A DNA stretch of 64,000 nt from CAKAHY01 sp963522175 (GCA_963522175.1 CAUQXC010000009.1:1-64000), one strand, 5' to 3'; positions 1 through 8,126 are shown, counted from the first letter of the stretch. Notes: a model not told the origin generated them from the letters alone. A program made the numbers and translations.

Positions 1-70
1 GGTTAGGTTTTTAGTTGATGAAGTTTGATGTGTGGTTTTCAAGGTATGAGTTTTTAAATATAATAAGTTT

Positions 71-143
<73 letters not shown>

Positions 144-151
144 CTTTTTAT

Positions 152-183
152 AAGCTCTTGATTTTTCAAGGGCTTAATTTTTT
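152..183 (+). terminator. intrinsic terminator of the tRNA-Gly transcript
   Basis: AAGCTCTTGA (152-161) pairs with TCAAGGGCTT (166-175) around a TTTT loop, giving a 10-bp stem with one G-U pair. It is followed by AATTTTTTA. It begins nine bases after the tRNA and isolates it from the gene at 297. Confidence 0.8.
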
Positions 184-217
184 ATTCTATGATTTACCTT
201 TTAAATTTAAGTTTGGG

Positions 218-245
218 TTGCTTTATGGCTGATTTGTAGTAAAAT
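218..245 (+). promoter_or_regulatory. possible promoter of the forward Ter-type genes
   Basis: TTGCTT (218-223) and TAAAAT (240-245) are separated by 16 bases and lie between the tRNA terminator and the start codon at 297. The match is moderate and no operator is visible, so this is only a candidate. Confidence 0.35.
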
Positions 246-296
246 ACAAGTAGGAGCAATAGTTGTAACAAAATAATTTCACGAAAGAAGGCAGCT

Positions 297-1409
297 ATGT
301 ATACAGAAACTAATTTGATAAGAATTGCAAGAAGAGAAAATAATACTAAAAGAAATTATTTGGTAGTTAATATGCTTCAAGGAAAACACATACCGGTGTC
401 CCCGAGCATTGCCTTTAATATGTTTGAAAGCTTGGCGCAAAACATAAAAAAAACGTGCGAAAATGAAAAAATTTTGTTTATAGGTTTTGCCGAAACCGCT
501 ACAGCAATAGGTTCTGTAGTGGCTTCGTGCTTTGATGCATATTACATACAAACGACGAGAGAGAGTATACCGGAAACGGAATATTTGTTTTTTTCCGAGG
601 AGCACAGTCACGCCACCGAGCAAAAGCTTGTGGAAACCAATATCGACAATATAATTGAAAGGGTTGACAGGGTAATTTTTGTCGAGGACGAACTTACCAC
701 GGGGAATACCATCCTTAACATTGTTAAAGTTTTGGAAAAAAAATATCCGAATGTAAAAAAGTACAGCGCCGCAGCACTTTTAAGCGGCATGGAAAATGAA
801 TCATTACAAAGGTTCAAGGAAAGAAACATAGACCTTTATTATCTCATTAAAACACAGTATAAAGGTTATTCCTATATTGCCGATAAATTTAAAGGGGACG
901 GAGAATATTTCAGTCCCGACGAAATGCCGCCTAAAGGTGCCCGTATAGTTGAACATGAAGTAAACGGCTATCTGGATGCAAGGAAGCTTGTAAAAAGTTT
1001 GGAATATAAGGAATATGTTGAAAAGCTTTGCGATGAGGTAATAAATAGAATTTACTACAGATACTTGAGTAAAAGAAATAATGTGCTCGTTATAGGAACT
1101 GAGGAGTTTATGTATCCTGCTATGTATATAGGTAAATGTCTGGAGGGTCGCGGGAAAAATGTAAAGTGTCATTCTACAACCAGAAGTCCTATTGTTGTAA
1201 GCAGCGAAAAGGAGTATCCTGTTCATAAACGCTATGAACTCAGAAGCCCTTACGATGATCATAGGTCCACCTATATTTACGATATTGATTCTTATGATAC
1301 CGTTTTAGTTGTAACGGATGCAAAGTACAGAAACAACAAAGGGATTAACACTTTGCTTAATGCCTTAAAGGTTTACAATAATAAAATTCATATAATAAGG
1401 TGGTGTTAA
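297..1409 (+). CDS. phosphoribosyltransferase with TRSP domain (Ter-associated)
   Basis: This 370-residue protein looks like the phosphoribosyltransferase/TRSP-domain protein found in tellurium-resistance-type (Ter) gene clusters. The N-terminal half carries a PRPP-loop-like motif, VEDELTTGNT, at residues 129-138. The C-terminal half contains the family's name-giving motif TRSP at residues 295-298. From family knowledge, comparative genomics predicts that these enzymes help make a nucleoside-like metabolite together with a second PRTase-like protein and an ATP-grasp enzyme. Both partners follow directly here (1410 and 2477). The ATG at 297 has a moderate AAGAAGG ribosome site. The next gene starts on the base after the stop, which indicates tight coupling. 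The true substrate is unknown. Confidence 0.8.
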   Translation: MYTETNLIRIARRENNTKRNYLVVNMLQGKHIPVSPSIAFNMFESLAQNIKKTCENEKILFIGFAETATAIGSVVASCFDAYYIQTTRESIPETEYLFFSEEHSHATEQKLVETNIDNIIERVDRVIFVEDELTTGNTILNIVKVLEKKYPNVKKYSAAALLSGMENESLQRFKERNIDLYYLIKTQYKGYSYIADKFKGDGEYFSPDEMPPKGARIVEHEVNGYLDARKLVKSLEYKEYVEKLCDEVINRIYYRYLSKRNNVLVIGTEEFMYPAMYIGKCLEGRGKNVKCHSTTRSPIVVSSEKEYPVHKRYELRSPYDDHRSTYIYDIDSYDTVLVVTDAKYRNNKGINTLLNALKVYNNKIHIIRWC

Positions 1410-2462
1410 GTGCGAAGCTCATATAAAAACGAAGATGTTATTTTGTTGCTTAAAGATATAACCGGTCTTGTAGAGCCGCAAGAGACAAGTGTCAGAGAGA
1501 AGCTTATTCAATCGGGTAAGCATTATTCAGAGATGCTTCCGATTGAATATGTCCCGACCGAAAAGTATATGGAAGTTTATAAAGAAGCTTTAAATAAATA
1601 TTCGCTTCAGACAGCAAAAGCCTTGGGACGTTTGTCGGATAAGATAATAAAAACAAAAGGAAAGAATATTGTTTTGGTATCGCTTGCAAGGGCGGGTATT
1701 CCTACAGGTATTCTTATAAAGCATTTTATAAAGAAAAAATATGATGTAGACTTGCTCCATTATTCAATCTCTATTATAAGGGGAAGAGGAATAGATGATA
1801 ATGCTATGAAATATTTGCTTGAAAGACATGAGGCGGACAGCTTGCTTTTTGTTGACGGATGGGTAGGCAAGGGAGCCATACTGAATGAACTTAAAAAAGA
1901 TTTGGAGGCTTACCCGAAGGTTTCGGCGGATATTGCAGTCATAGCGGATCCTGCCAATGTTACAGAGCTTTGCGGTACACATGAGGACATACTCATAGCA
2001 AGCTCATGTCTGAACAGTACCGTTTCGGGACTTATAAGCAGAACCTTCCTGAGAAAGGATATAATAGGCGAAAATGATTTTCATGGAGCACTTTATTATG
2101 AGGAGCTTAAAGAATCCGATTTGTCCTATGAGTTTATAAATGCCATAGAAGAAAAGTTTGATTATTCCAAAAGCTATGAGGATGAGCCGGTGCAGGACGG
2201 ATACGGTATAGATGAAGTAAGAGAAATAGCCGTTCATTTCGGTATTGAAGACATAAACCTCATTAAACCGGGTATAGGTGAAACTACAAGAGTCCTCCTC
2301 AGAAGAGTGCCTTGGAAGGTTTTACTGGATGAAAGATACAGGGACAAAGGTGAACTTGAGCATATTGTAAGGCTGGCGGCGGAAAAAAAGGTAGATATTG
2401 AATATTATCCTTTAAGACACTATAAATGTTGCGGTCTTATAAAAAAAATGGCAGATACTTAA
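1410..2462 (+). CDS. StiP-family PRTase-like protein with C-terminal PELOTA domain
   Basis: This 350-residue protein matches what I know of the 'StiP' family of Ter clusters, which is annotated variously as a cysteine protease or a phosphoribosyltransferase. The central region has a PRPP-loop-like motif, VDGWVGKGAI, at residues 148-157. The last 65 residues resemble the PELOTA-type RNA-binding domain, with VLLRRVPWKVLLDE and a closing HYKCCGLIKKM. Translation probably starts at the GTG at 1410, immediately after the preceding TAA; AGGTGG at 1399-1404 serves as ribosome site. The protease annotation is not something I can support from the sequence. A role in modifying or sensing a nucleotide or RNA is inferred from the domain types and from the neighbours. 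Confidence 0.75.
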   Translation: MRSSYKNEDVILLLKDITGLVEPQETSVREKLIQSGKHYSEMLPIEYVPTEKYMEVYKEALNKYSLQTAKALGRLSDKIIKTKGKNIVLVSLARAGIPTGILIKHFIKKKYDVDLLHYSISIIRGRGIDDNAMKYLLERHEADSLLFVDGWVGKGAILNELKKDLEAYPKVSADIAVIADPANVTELCGTHEDILIASSCLNSTVSGLISRTFLRKDIIGENDFHGALYYEELKESDLSYEFINAIEEKFDYSKSYEDEPVQDGYGIDEVREIAVHFGIEDINLIKPGIGETTRVLLRRVPWKVLLDERYRDKGELEHIVRLAAEKKVDIEYYPLRHYKCCGLIKKMADT

Positions 2463-2476
2463 GAAGGTGATAGAAC

Positions 2477-3481
2477 ATGATAAAGCTTTGGTTTAACCAT
2501 TGGTTCAGCACTTCATACAGACTTATAGAGCTTATGAAGGATGATGCCGATGAGAAGATATACGTTATAGGAAGTAATCTTTGCAAGAATTCCGTGATTC
2601 AAAGGGTTTGTGATGAATGGTATGAGGAGCCGAATATTGAAGGCGAGGAATACTTGGAGTATTGTCTGAATTTTTGCAAATCAAACTCCGTTGATGTTTT
2701 TGTTCCGGGAAAGGAAATGAAAAATATCAGCAAAAATATACAAAAATTCAAGGGGATAGGTGTTAAGGTTCTTTCGGATGATTACGACATTGTTTCCGTA
2801 CTCGGAGATAAAGTTTTAGCCTATGAATACTTCAAAGATACGGAAGGAATAAATGTACCCGAATATTATAAGGTCAACAATGTTACCGAGTTTAAAAAAG
2901 CTTATAAAATGCTTAAAGACAAGGATTATGAGGTTTGCGTAAAGTTCGTCGAAGACAAAGGCGGTATGAGCTTTAGAAGGCTTACGGACGGAAGCGACGA
3001 ATTGAAGAAGATTAAAAGCTATGCCGGAGCTTCCATAAGCTACGACGAATATCTGAGGATACTGGAAGGGATAGGAGAGTTTGACGACCTTATGATCATG
3101 CCTTACTTGGAGGGGAATGAAATCAGTATAGATTGTCTGAATACATCAAAAGGACTTATTGCCGTTCCCAGAGATAAAGGAAATTCAAGAGATGAGAGAG
3201 TTTTCTATGATGAAAAAATCTTGAATATGGTTGAAATTATCCTAAAAAAGATCGATATTAAATATCCTTTTAATGTGCAGTTTAAGTACAAGAAAGATAT
3301 GCTGTACCTCTTGGAAATAAATACCAGAATGTCGGGAGGTCTGCAAATGAGTTGTCTGGCTGCCGATGTCAATATTCCTAATATTGCCCTCAATAAACTC
3401 ATTGGAAAAGAAATTGAGTGGAAACAAAAAAAGCAGGAAACTATAGTTTCGTATATAGAGCTCCCGTATATCATTAAATGA
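2477..3481 (+). CDS. ATP-grasp ligase of the Ter-type module
   Basis: This 334-residue protein has the ATP-grasp layout: an N-terminal preATP-grasp half, then a lysine-bearing strand (EVCVKFVEDKGGMSFRR), an acidic hinge (MIMPYLEGNEISID) and the metal-binding end LEINTRMSGG. ATP-grasp enzymes join a carboxylate to an amine or similar nucleophile through an acyl phosphate. The gene starts 15 bases after the StiP gene behind AAGAAGGTGAT. It is the third member of the predicted biosynthetic set of Ter clusters, so the substrate is likely the product of the two PRTase-like proteins. No citrate-lyase-like aldolase or HAD phosphatase, often listed as further members of such sets, is present nearby. 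Confidence 0.8.
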   Translation: MIKLWFNHWFSTSYRLIELMKDDADEKIYVIGSNLCKNSVIQRVCDEWYEEPNIEGEEYLEYCLNFCKSNSVDVFVPGKEMKNISKNIQKFKGIGVKVLSDDYDIVSVLGDKVLAYEYFKDTEGINVPEYYKVNNVTEFKKAYKMLKDKDYEVCVKFVEDKGGMSFRRLTDGSDELKKIKSYAGASISYDEYLRILEGIGEFDDLMIMPYLEGNEISIDCLNTSKGLIAVPRDKGNSRDERVFYDEKILNMVEIILKKIDIKYPFNVQFKYKKDMLYLLEINTRMSGGLQMSCLAADVNIPNIALNKLIGKEIEWKQKKQETIVSYIELPYIIK

Positions 3482-3527
3482 GATTATGAGAAAAATGTAA
3501 AGACTGAAAATGGCGGGGTGGATGCTC

Positions 3528-4082
3528 ATGGAACATAAAGGAACGGTCAAAATTGAAACGGATAGGCTTATTCTTAGAAAATTCACTGAAAATGATTCCG
3601 AACCTGCCTTTAGAAATTGGACATCCGACGCGAAAGTAACAAAATATCTCAGGTGGTCTACTCATACAGACATTACGGTAACTCAAAAAGTTATTGAACA
3701 GTGGGTGGAAGACAGCAAAAGAGCGGATTTTTATCATTGGGCGATTGAATTAAAGGAACTCGAAGAGCCGATTGGAACGATATCGGTTGTGGGAAAAAAT
3801 GAACATTTGAATATAGTTCATATAGGTTATTGCATAGGCAGTAAATGGTGGCATAGAGGCTTTACAAGTGAAGCTTTTTTGGCAATCATCCCTTTCCTAT
3901 TTAATGAGGTGGGGGCAAACAGAATTGAATCCGGGCATGATCCCGATAATCCGAATTCAGGACTCGTAATGAAGAAATGCGGACTAAAGTATGAAGGAAG
4001 ATTGAGACAGGCGGATTACAGCAATATGGGAGTTGTTGATGCCTGCGTGTATAGTTTGCTAAGAGAGGAATGGAATAAATAA
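3528..4082 (+). CDS. GNAT acetyltransferase, RimJ/RimL-like
   Basis: This is a GNAT protein of about 184 residues in the RimJ/RimL group. It opens with the typical ETDRLILRKF strand and ends with the NPNSGLVMKKCGLKYEG and RLRQADY region that forms acetyl-CoA-binding loop and helix in this family. Members acetylate ribosomal proteins, antibiotics or small amines; the target here is unknown. Three in-frame ATGs are possible (3510, 3522, 3528). I prefer 3528 because GGGGTGG at 3515-3521 is placed well for it. The gene lies 46 bases after the ATP-grasp gene on the same strand and ends at a bidirectional terminator, so it is probably cotranscribed with the Ter-type genes. Confidence 0.8.
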   Translation: MEHKGTVKIETDRLILRKFTENDSEPAFRNWTSDAKVTKYLRWSTHTDITVTQKVIEQWVEDSKRADFYHWAIELKELEEPIGTISVVGKNEHLNIVHIGYCIGSKWWHRGFTSEAFLAIIPFLFNEVGANRIESGHDPDNPNSGLVMKKCGLKYEGRLRQADYSNMGVVDACVYSLLREEWNK

Positions 4083-4086
4083 AAAT

Positions 4087-4126
4087 AAGTGCCGGGAGTC
4101 GCTTAAAGACTCTTGGCACTTGTTTT
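4087..4126. terminator. bidirectional intrinsic terminator between convergent genes
   Basis: AAGTGCCGGGAGTC (87-100 of this block, 4087-4100) pairs with GACTCTTGGCACTT (4108-4121) over 14 bp with two G-U pairs and a 7-base loop. T-rich sequence follows on the + strand, and A-rich sequence precedes it, which reads as a U-tract on the - strand. It separates the forward GNAT gene from the converging AIM24 gene. Confidence 0.85.
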
Positions 4127-4146
4127 ATTATATATTTATTTATGTT

Positions 4147-4854
4147 TTAATCGATTCCGACCCTTATACCTCCGCTACGCTCTGAAGGCTGAATTATGAC
4201 GGTGACCCTCTGTCCGCCCGACCATTCAAATGAATAAGATTCTCCCGAGTGCTGACCTATAAGGTTTTTCCATGATAAATCTGCGGTTATCTGCGGATCA
4301 CAGTTAGGAATTTGGCTCATCCAACATATAACGGCATCCGGATCCGCCGAAAGAGAGTATCCGGTGTCAACATTACTGAGAACTATAGGGTTTCCGTCCG
4401 AAAGAACTGCAACATAGGCATTAGGACCTTGACCTGTAAGGGTTGTTGTTACAAGTCCCTTTTGTGATAAAACTCCCACACCTATAAAACGTACATTATA
4501 GTTACAATCTTGTGTGAAAGCCAGAATGTTTTCGGATTCTACCGATATAACCTCGCCCTGAGCAAGCTTGTAAACGACAACATGCTGTCCCCTGTTTGCA
4601 TAGTAAGTTACGGAGTCTCCGCCCATGGTTACCTTCATTAGAGGGATATTTTCGCCTGTAGCACGTCGTACTATGGAGCCCATAAGAGCCTGAGCAAAAT
4701 TATCCTGTGGTCCCAAGAGCAATTTTTCAAATTTATAGTTCTTTCCGTTTTGATTCTCACCGGCAATGAAAGCACCGGCTCTGGTAAAGAGTACATCAGA
4801 TCCTTTACAGGTAACTTTAAGGGTTAATTCGTTAATTACTTCAAATGTAAGCAT
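4147..4854 (-). CDS. AIM24 family protein
   Basis: This 235-residue protein belongs to the AIM24 (TIGR00266-like) family of beta-rich proteins. Recognisable parts are VLFTRAGAFIAGE, a GGDSVTYYANRGQHVVVYKL core and a glycine-rich FIGVGVLSQKGLVTTTLTG stretch. Bacterial AIM24 proteins often sit beside TerD-type genes, and their biochemical role is unknown. The gene is the last of three on the reverse strand, 22 bases after the TerD gene, and ends at the shared bidirectional terminator. It has a reverse-strand AGGAGA ribosome site. There is no signal peptide or membrane segment, so it is probably cytoplasmic. Confidence 0.8.
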   Translation of the reverse strand: MLTFEVINELTLKVTCKGSDVLFTRAGAFIAGENQNGKNYKFEKLLLGPQDNFAQALMGSIVRRATGENIPLMKVTMGGDSVTYYANRGQHVVVYKLAQGEVISVESENILAFTQDCNYNVRFIGVGVLSQKGLVTTTLTGQGPNAYVAVLSDGNPIVLSNVDTGYSLSADPDAVICWMSQIPNCDPQITADLSWKNLIGQHSGESYSFEWSGGQRVTVIIQPSERSGGIRVGID

Positions 4855-4876
4855 ATAAATTCTCCTATTCTTTGTT

Positions 4877-5782
4877 TTAAACTACTTGAACACCATACAG
4901 CTCGCAAAGTCCCGCGAGGTCTCTTACAACGCCGTTTCCGATGGCATTACATTTCCAAACACCTTTATTAAGATATATTTCTCCTATCATCATAGAAATA
5001 ACGTTGGAGTAATAATCAGTCATCTTAAAGCTGCATAATTCCTTTTTTGTCTCGGAATTCAATATACGTATGTAAGCGTCTTTAACCATGCTGAAATTTA
5101 ACTTTTTCTCAAGAGCTTCATTTATGGTAAGAACAAAAACAATCTTATTTACATTCGGATTGAGCTTGTCAAGGTCGAGATGTATACATTCTCTATCGTC
5201 TTTTTCGGGAATGAAGAAATGTATATTCTTGTCGGGACTGTACTCCTGTCCGTAAAAAACAAACCAATCATCTCCCAAAACCTTGTTATCGGCTCCGAGA
5301 ATAAATGCTGAAACATCCACGTCGCAATGAGGATTTAAAACATTCCAACCGAGGCAGACATCTATCTTTTTGACTGTATTTGTAGGGTCGAGAACAACCT
5401 TTTGACCTTTTTGTATACCGCAAACAAGAGGGGGGAGAATCATGTCATGTATAACAGGGACGTTTCCCGTCGGAGCTTGTATAGCGGGTGAAGTCTGCAT
5501 AATCGGTGAAGTAGCGGAAATACCCGAGGTGTTACCGACACCTGCATTGCCGGAAACATTAGCTGCGGTATTTACATTTGTGTTTCCTTGTACACCTGAC
5601 AGAGAGTTCACCACAGCCGAAGCACTTGCAACACCCGAATTTACTACACCGCTATGGTCGGCAGCCGACTTATTTATGGATAAGATCGAGTGCATATCCA
5701 TGATAGAGGTGCTTACAACATTAAGATTTCTTATGGAATCTTTGGAGTGTATAATAGAGGGCTTGCTAAATATACCTATCAT
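4877..5782 (-). CDS. TerD-domain protein with low-complexity N-terminal extension
   Basis: The C-terminal part of this 301-residue protein, from about residue 115, is a TerD domain. It has LGWNVLNPHCDVDVSAFIL, then DNKVLGDDWFVFYGQ, and the acidic residues associated with calcium binding in TerD proteins. About 110 N-terminal residues are unusual: after a short start, a Ser/Asn/Val/Ala/Gly-rich stretch (roughly residues 38-108) lacks predicted structure. TerD proteins are linked to tellurite and general envelope or chemical stress responses. The ribosome site is a strong TAAGGAGG on the reverse strand. It follows the zinc-ribbon gene by 13 bases, and the AIM24 gene lies 22 bases downstream, so the three form one operon. 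Confidence 0.85.
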   Translation of the reverse strand: MIGIFSKPSIIHSKDSIRNLNVVSTSIMDMHSILSINKSAADHSGVVNSGVASASAVVNSLSGVQGNTNVNTAANVSGNAGVGNTSGISATSPIMQTSPAIQAPTGNVPVIHDMILPPLVCGIQKGQKVVLDPTNTVKKIDVCLGWNVLNPHCDVDVSAFILGADNKVLGDDWFVFYGQEYSPDKNIHFFIPEKDDRECIHLDLDKLNPNVNKIVFVLTINEALEKKLNFSMVKDAYIRILNSETKKELCSFKMTDYYSNVISMMIGEIYLNKGVWKCNAIGNGVVRDLAGLCELYGVQVV

Positions 5783-5795
5783 TTTTACCTCCTTA

Positions 5796-6074
5796 TTATA
5801 GGAAAATTGCAGTATTACTGCTTGAAAGAGTTATCAAAGAGGATTTAATTTCTTCGTATCTCTCAGAACTTATTTCCGAACTTGTACCGCAGGAAGGACA
5901 GGATAAAAAATAATTTGTTCTTACCTTGAAAAGCGGAATCCAGAAAAAGGTGAACTTGGTTTGAGCTTCCGTCACCTGGAAATGAACTTCCTTTTGACAG
6001 GAAGAGCACTTGGATAATTCGCGGGTAAAGCCGAGTCTTTTGTTATAAGCTTTGTACCCGATAACAATGAACAT
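5796..6074 (-). CDS. small zinc-ribbon protein
   Basis: This 92-residue protein has two Cys pairs, CSSC near residue 23 and CPSC near residue 60, which make a zinc ribbon. Between them is a hydrophobic-aromatic stretch (FTFFWIPLFKVRTNYFLSC) typical of bacterial 'zinc-ribbon domain' proteins of unknown function. It is the first gene of the reverse Ter-type operon and has an AGGAGG ribosome site. A promoter candidate lies at 6111-6139. I cannot tell whether the ribbon binds nucleic acid or protein. Confidence 0.75.
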   Translation of the reverse strand: MFIVIGYKAYNKRLGFTRELSKCSSCQKEVHFQVTEAQTKFTFFWIPLFKVRTNYFLSCPSCGTSSEISSERYEEIKSSLITLSSSNTAIFL

Positions 6075-6100
6075 AGTTTACAGAACCTCCTTGAAATATC

Positions 6101-6129
6101 TTGATAATTTATTATATAAATTATATATT
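6101..6129 (+). promoter_or_regulatory. candidate promoter of proC
   Basis: TTGATA (6101-6106) and TATATT (6124-6129) are spaced by 17 bases, 50 bases before the proC start. TTGAAA (6091-6096) with TATAAA (6115-6120) is an alternative. Both interleave with the reverse promoter described next. Confidence 0.5.
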
Positions 6130-6139
6130 TAAGGTGCAA
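6111..6139 (-). promoter_or_regulatory. candidate promoter of the reverse Ter-type operon
   Basis: On the reverse strand, TTGCAC (6139-6134) and a perfect TATAAT (6116-6111) are separated by 17 bases. They precede the zinc-ribbon gene. The promoter overlaps the forward proC promoter, so the two transcripts may compete. Confidence 0.6.
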
Positions 6140-6178
6140 GATATAAATAAGTAATATAAACGAAAGGAAGGCTTAAAA

Positions 6179-6988
6179 GTGTATAAAATAGCGTTTATAG
6201 GTATGGGAAATATGGGCAGTGCGATAGCAAAGGGCTTGTTGAAGAAAGAGGACGTAAAAAATATGGCATTTACCCGCAAAAGCAGTGAGAAGGCAAGAGA
6301 ATTTGAAAATAATACGGGAATAAAGTATATAGAGGATGTGAAAGAACTTGTAAAAAGTTCTCAATATATTATGTGTGCCGTTAAGCCTCAGATGTATGAC
6401 CAGGTATTGCCGTGCTTGAAAAATCTGTCGATAAGAGATAAAATAATCATAAGTTTGGCCCCGGGAATAAGTATTTCAAAGATAAAAGAGTATGTGGGGG
6501 AGGCAAGAATAGTACGAGCCATGCCGAATACACCTGCTTTGGTCGGAGAGGGGATGACGGGTATCTGTTATGACGAAAAGGACTTTACAGATGAGGAAAT
6601 CTTGCAAATAGACTATATATTCTCATCTTTCGGGAAGTATGTGAAGATTGAAGAAAAGTATATGAATGCGATTGTCTGCATGTCAGGCTCGTCTCCGGCA
6701 TATATGTATATGTTTATAGACGTACTTGCAAACTGCGGACTTGCTCTGGGACTCGGTAAATCGGAGTCGATTAAGCTTGTTGCACAAACTATGCTCGGAA
6801 CAGCCAAAACGGTACTTGAAACAGGGGAACATCCCGAGGTTTTGAAGGATAAGGTCTGCTCTCCGGCAGGAACTACTATTGCCGGCGTTATGGCTCTTGA
6901 AGAAAACGGCTTCAGAAAAGCTGTCCAAAAAGCAAATGAAGCCTGTTATAAAAGATGTATTGAATTTTCGGATAAAGGGGAGGATTAG
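6179..6988 (+). CDS. proC: pyrroline-5-carboxylate reductase
   Basis: ProC reduces 1-pyrroline-5-carboxylate to L-proline with NAD(P)H in the cytoplasm. The 269-residue protein opens with the Rossmann motif GMGNMGSAIAKGL. It carries the family signatures VRAMPNTPALVGEGMTG and SGSSPAYMYMFIDVLA, then the C-terminal dimerisation helices with VCSPAGTTIAG. Length is normal for the family. It starts at the GTG at 6179 behind AAAGGAAGG. In a Stickland-type organism, proline made here could also feed reductive proline metabolism, although no proline reductase is in the window. The NUDIX gene starts 4 bases after its stop, so they are cotranscribed. Confidence 0.95.
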   Translation: MYKIAFIGMGNMGSAIAKGLLKKEDVKNMAFTRKSSEKAREFENNTGIKYIEDVKELVKSSQYIMCAVKPQMYDQVLPCLKNLSIRDKIIISLAPGISISKIKEYVGEARIVRAMPNTPALVGEGMTGICYDEKDFTDEEILQIDYIFSSFGKYVKIEEKYMNAIVCMSGSSPAYMYMFIDVLANCGLALGLGKSESIKLVAQTMLGTAKTVLETGEHPEVLKDKVCSPAGTTIAGVMALEENGFRKAVQKANEACYKRCIEFSDKGED

Positions 6989-6992
6989 ATTA

Positions 6993-7538
6993 ATGGAAGT
7001 GCCTATTAAAAGATTGAAAAGAGAATTGGCATACGAGGGTACCGTTCTTAAGGTATATAAGGATTACATAGAAGCTAACGGACACGAGGCTGTTTGGGAC
7101 TATATACATCATGACGGAGCGGCGGCGGTGGTCGCTGTTGATGGCGAGGGCAAGCTTATAATGGTAAGGCAGTATAGGAATGCACTTGACAGATTTACGC
7201 TTGAAATACCGGCAGGTAAGGTTGACGATATAAAAGAGCCGAGAGTTCTTTGTGCCTTCAGAGAACTGGAGGAAGAAACGGGAATGAAAGTTGATAAGCC
7301 CGAGGATTTGGAGTTCCTTGTCAGAGTTGATACAACCGTGGCTTTTTGCGACGAGGAGATAGATATATTTATAGCGAGAAACTTGAAGAAAAGTAAGCAA
7401 AAGCTTGACGAGGACGAGTATATAAATGTTGAGCATTGGGAGCTTGACGACTTATTGAAGCTTATATATGCGGGGCAAATAAAGGACGCAAAAACTGTAG
7501 CGGCTATACTTGCCTATAAATGTAAGTGCGTTAAGTAA
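6993..7538 (+). CDS. NUDIX hydrolase, ADP-ribose pyrophosphatase type
   Basis: This 181-residue protein is a NUDIX hydrolase most like NudF ADP-ribose pyrophosphatases. The NUDIX box begins at the G of PAGKVDD and contains REL-x-EE-x-G (RELEEETGM). Between the first Gly and the following Glu there is one more residue than in the standard pattern. ADP-ribose hydrolases yield AMP and ribose-5-phosphate. The start is the ATG at 6993 because GGGGAGGA precedes it; the reading frame stays open further upstream into proC, but that part is a shadow of proC. It overlaps nothing and lies between proC and a DsbA-like gene. Confidence 0.85.
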   Translation: MEVPIKRLKRELAYEGTVLKVYKDYIEANGHEAVWDYIHHDGAAAVVAVDGEGKLIMVRQYRNALDRFTLEIPAGKVDDIKEPRVLCAFRELEEETGMKVDKPEDLEFLVRVDTTVAFCDEEIDIFIARNLKKSKQKLDEDEYINVEHWELDDLLKLIYAGQIKDAKTVAAILAYKCKCVK

Positions 7539-7562
7539 AAAGTGGCGAAGAAAGGGAAATTT

Positions 7563-8054
7563 ATGAAATTGGAAATATTTTATGATTACAGTTGTCCGTA
7601 TTGTTATGAGGGATTGAATCAGTTAAAGGGTCTTATTAAAAATCATCCGGAGCTTGAGCTTGATTTTATGCCGTGTGAGGCTCATCCGAGACCGGAGCCT
7701 GCAAAAATACATTCGGATATGGCTGCACAGCTTGCTTTTTTCCTGAAGGATAAGAGAATAGATTTAAGAGAGTATAATGACCTTGTATATAAAGCTCATT
7801 TTGAAGAAAAAGCGAGAATAGATGATGTTAAATTACTCGGAGCACTTGCAAGTGAGTGCGGCGTTTCGGCTGAAGAGGCAATAGCCGTACTGAAGGAAAA
7901 TAAGTATGCCGATAAGGTAAAGGAGTCCAATAAGCTTGTATGGTTTAAGCTTAATGCGGATGCGGTTCCGGGCTACAGATATGGAGAAAAAACAGCTTTC
8001 AGTACGGGAGGAAAGCTTGTGGATTTATCGGATGTCGAAAAGCTTATTCGTTAA
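7563..8054 (+). CDS. DsbA-family thioredoxin-fold protein (FrnE-like)
   Basis: The 163-residue protein starts MKLEIFYDYSCPYCYEGL, a thioredoxin-fold strand followed by a CPYC active site, and ends with a shortened DsbA/2-hydroxychromene isomerase-type fold that retains the VPGYRYG cis-proline loop. It is probably a cytoplasmic thiol-disulfide oxidoreductase, since no signal peptide is present. The ATG at 7563 is preceded by AAAGGGAAA; an upstream GTG at 7542 is possible but has no better ribosome site. It follows the NUDIX gene by 24 bases and ends the proC transcription unit. Confidence 0.75.
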   Translation: MKLEIFYDYSCPYCYEGLNQLKGLIKNHPELELDFMPCEAHPRPEPAKIHSDMAAQLAFFLKDKRIDLREYNDLVYKAHFEEKARIDDVKLLGALASECGVSAEEAIAVLKENKYADKVKESNKLVWFKLNADAVPGYRYGEKTAFSTGGKLVDLSDVEKLIR

Positions 8055-8097
8055 TAAAAGCTTAAAGAAATATTGCGTATGTATTATGAGATAGGAC

Positions 8098-8126
8098 TTG
8101 ATTTATATAATGAAGGGTGCTATAGT
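8098..8126 (+). promoter_or_regulatory. promoter candidate of the first polysaccharide locus
   Basis: TTGATT (8098-8103) and TATAGT (8121-8126) are separated by exactly 17 bases, 44 bases before the cpsB-like start. This is the only good promoter seen before the 24-kb locus. Confidence 0.55.

Noticed and set aside
1..70. A firm promoter for tRNA-Gly
   Set aside because: TATAAT at 59-64 is present but the -35 region is poor, and the gene may be the last of a longer tRNA transcript that starts outside the window.
5442..5801. A forward gene opposite the TerD gene
   Set aside because: Its product is a low-complexity mirror of the Ser/Asn/Ala-rich TerD linker with no ribosome site.
6879..6992. 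A longer NUDIX protein starting inside proC
   Set aside because: The upstream part is a shadow frame of proC, and ATG 6993 has GGGGAGGA.
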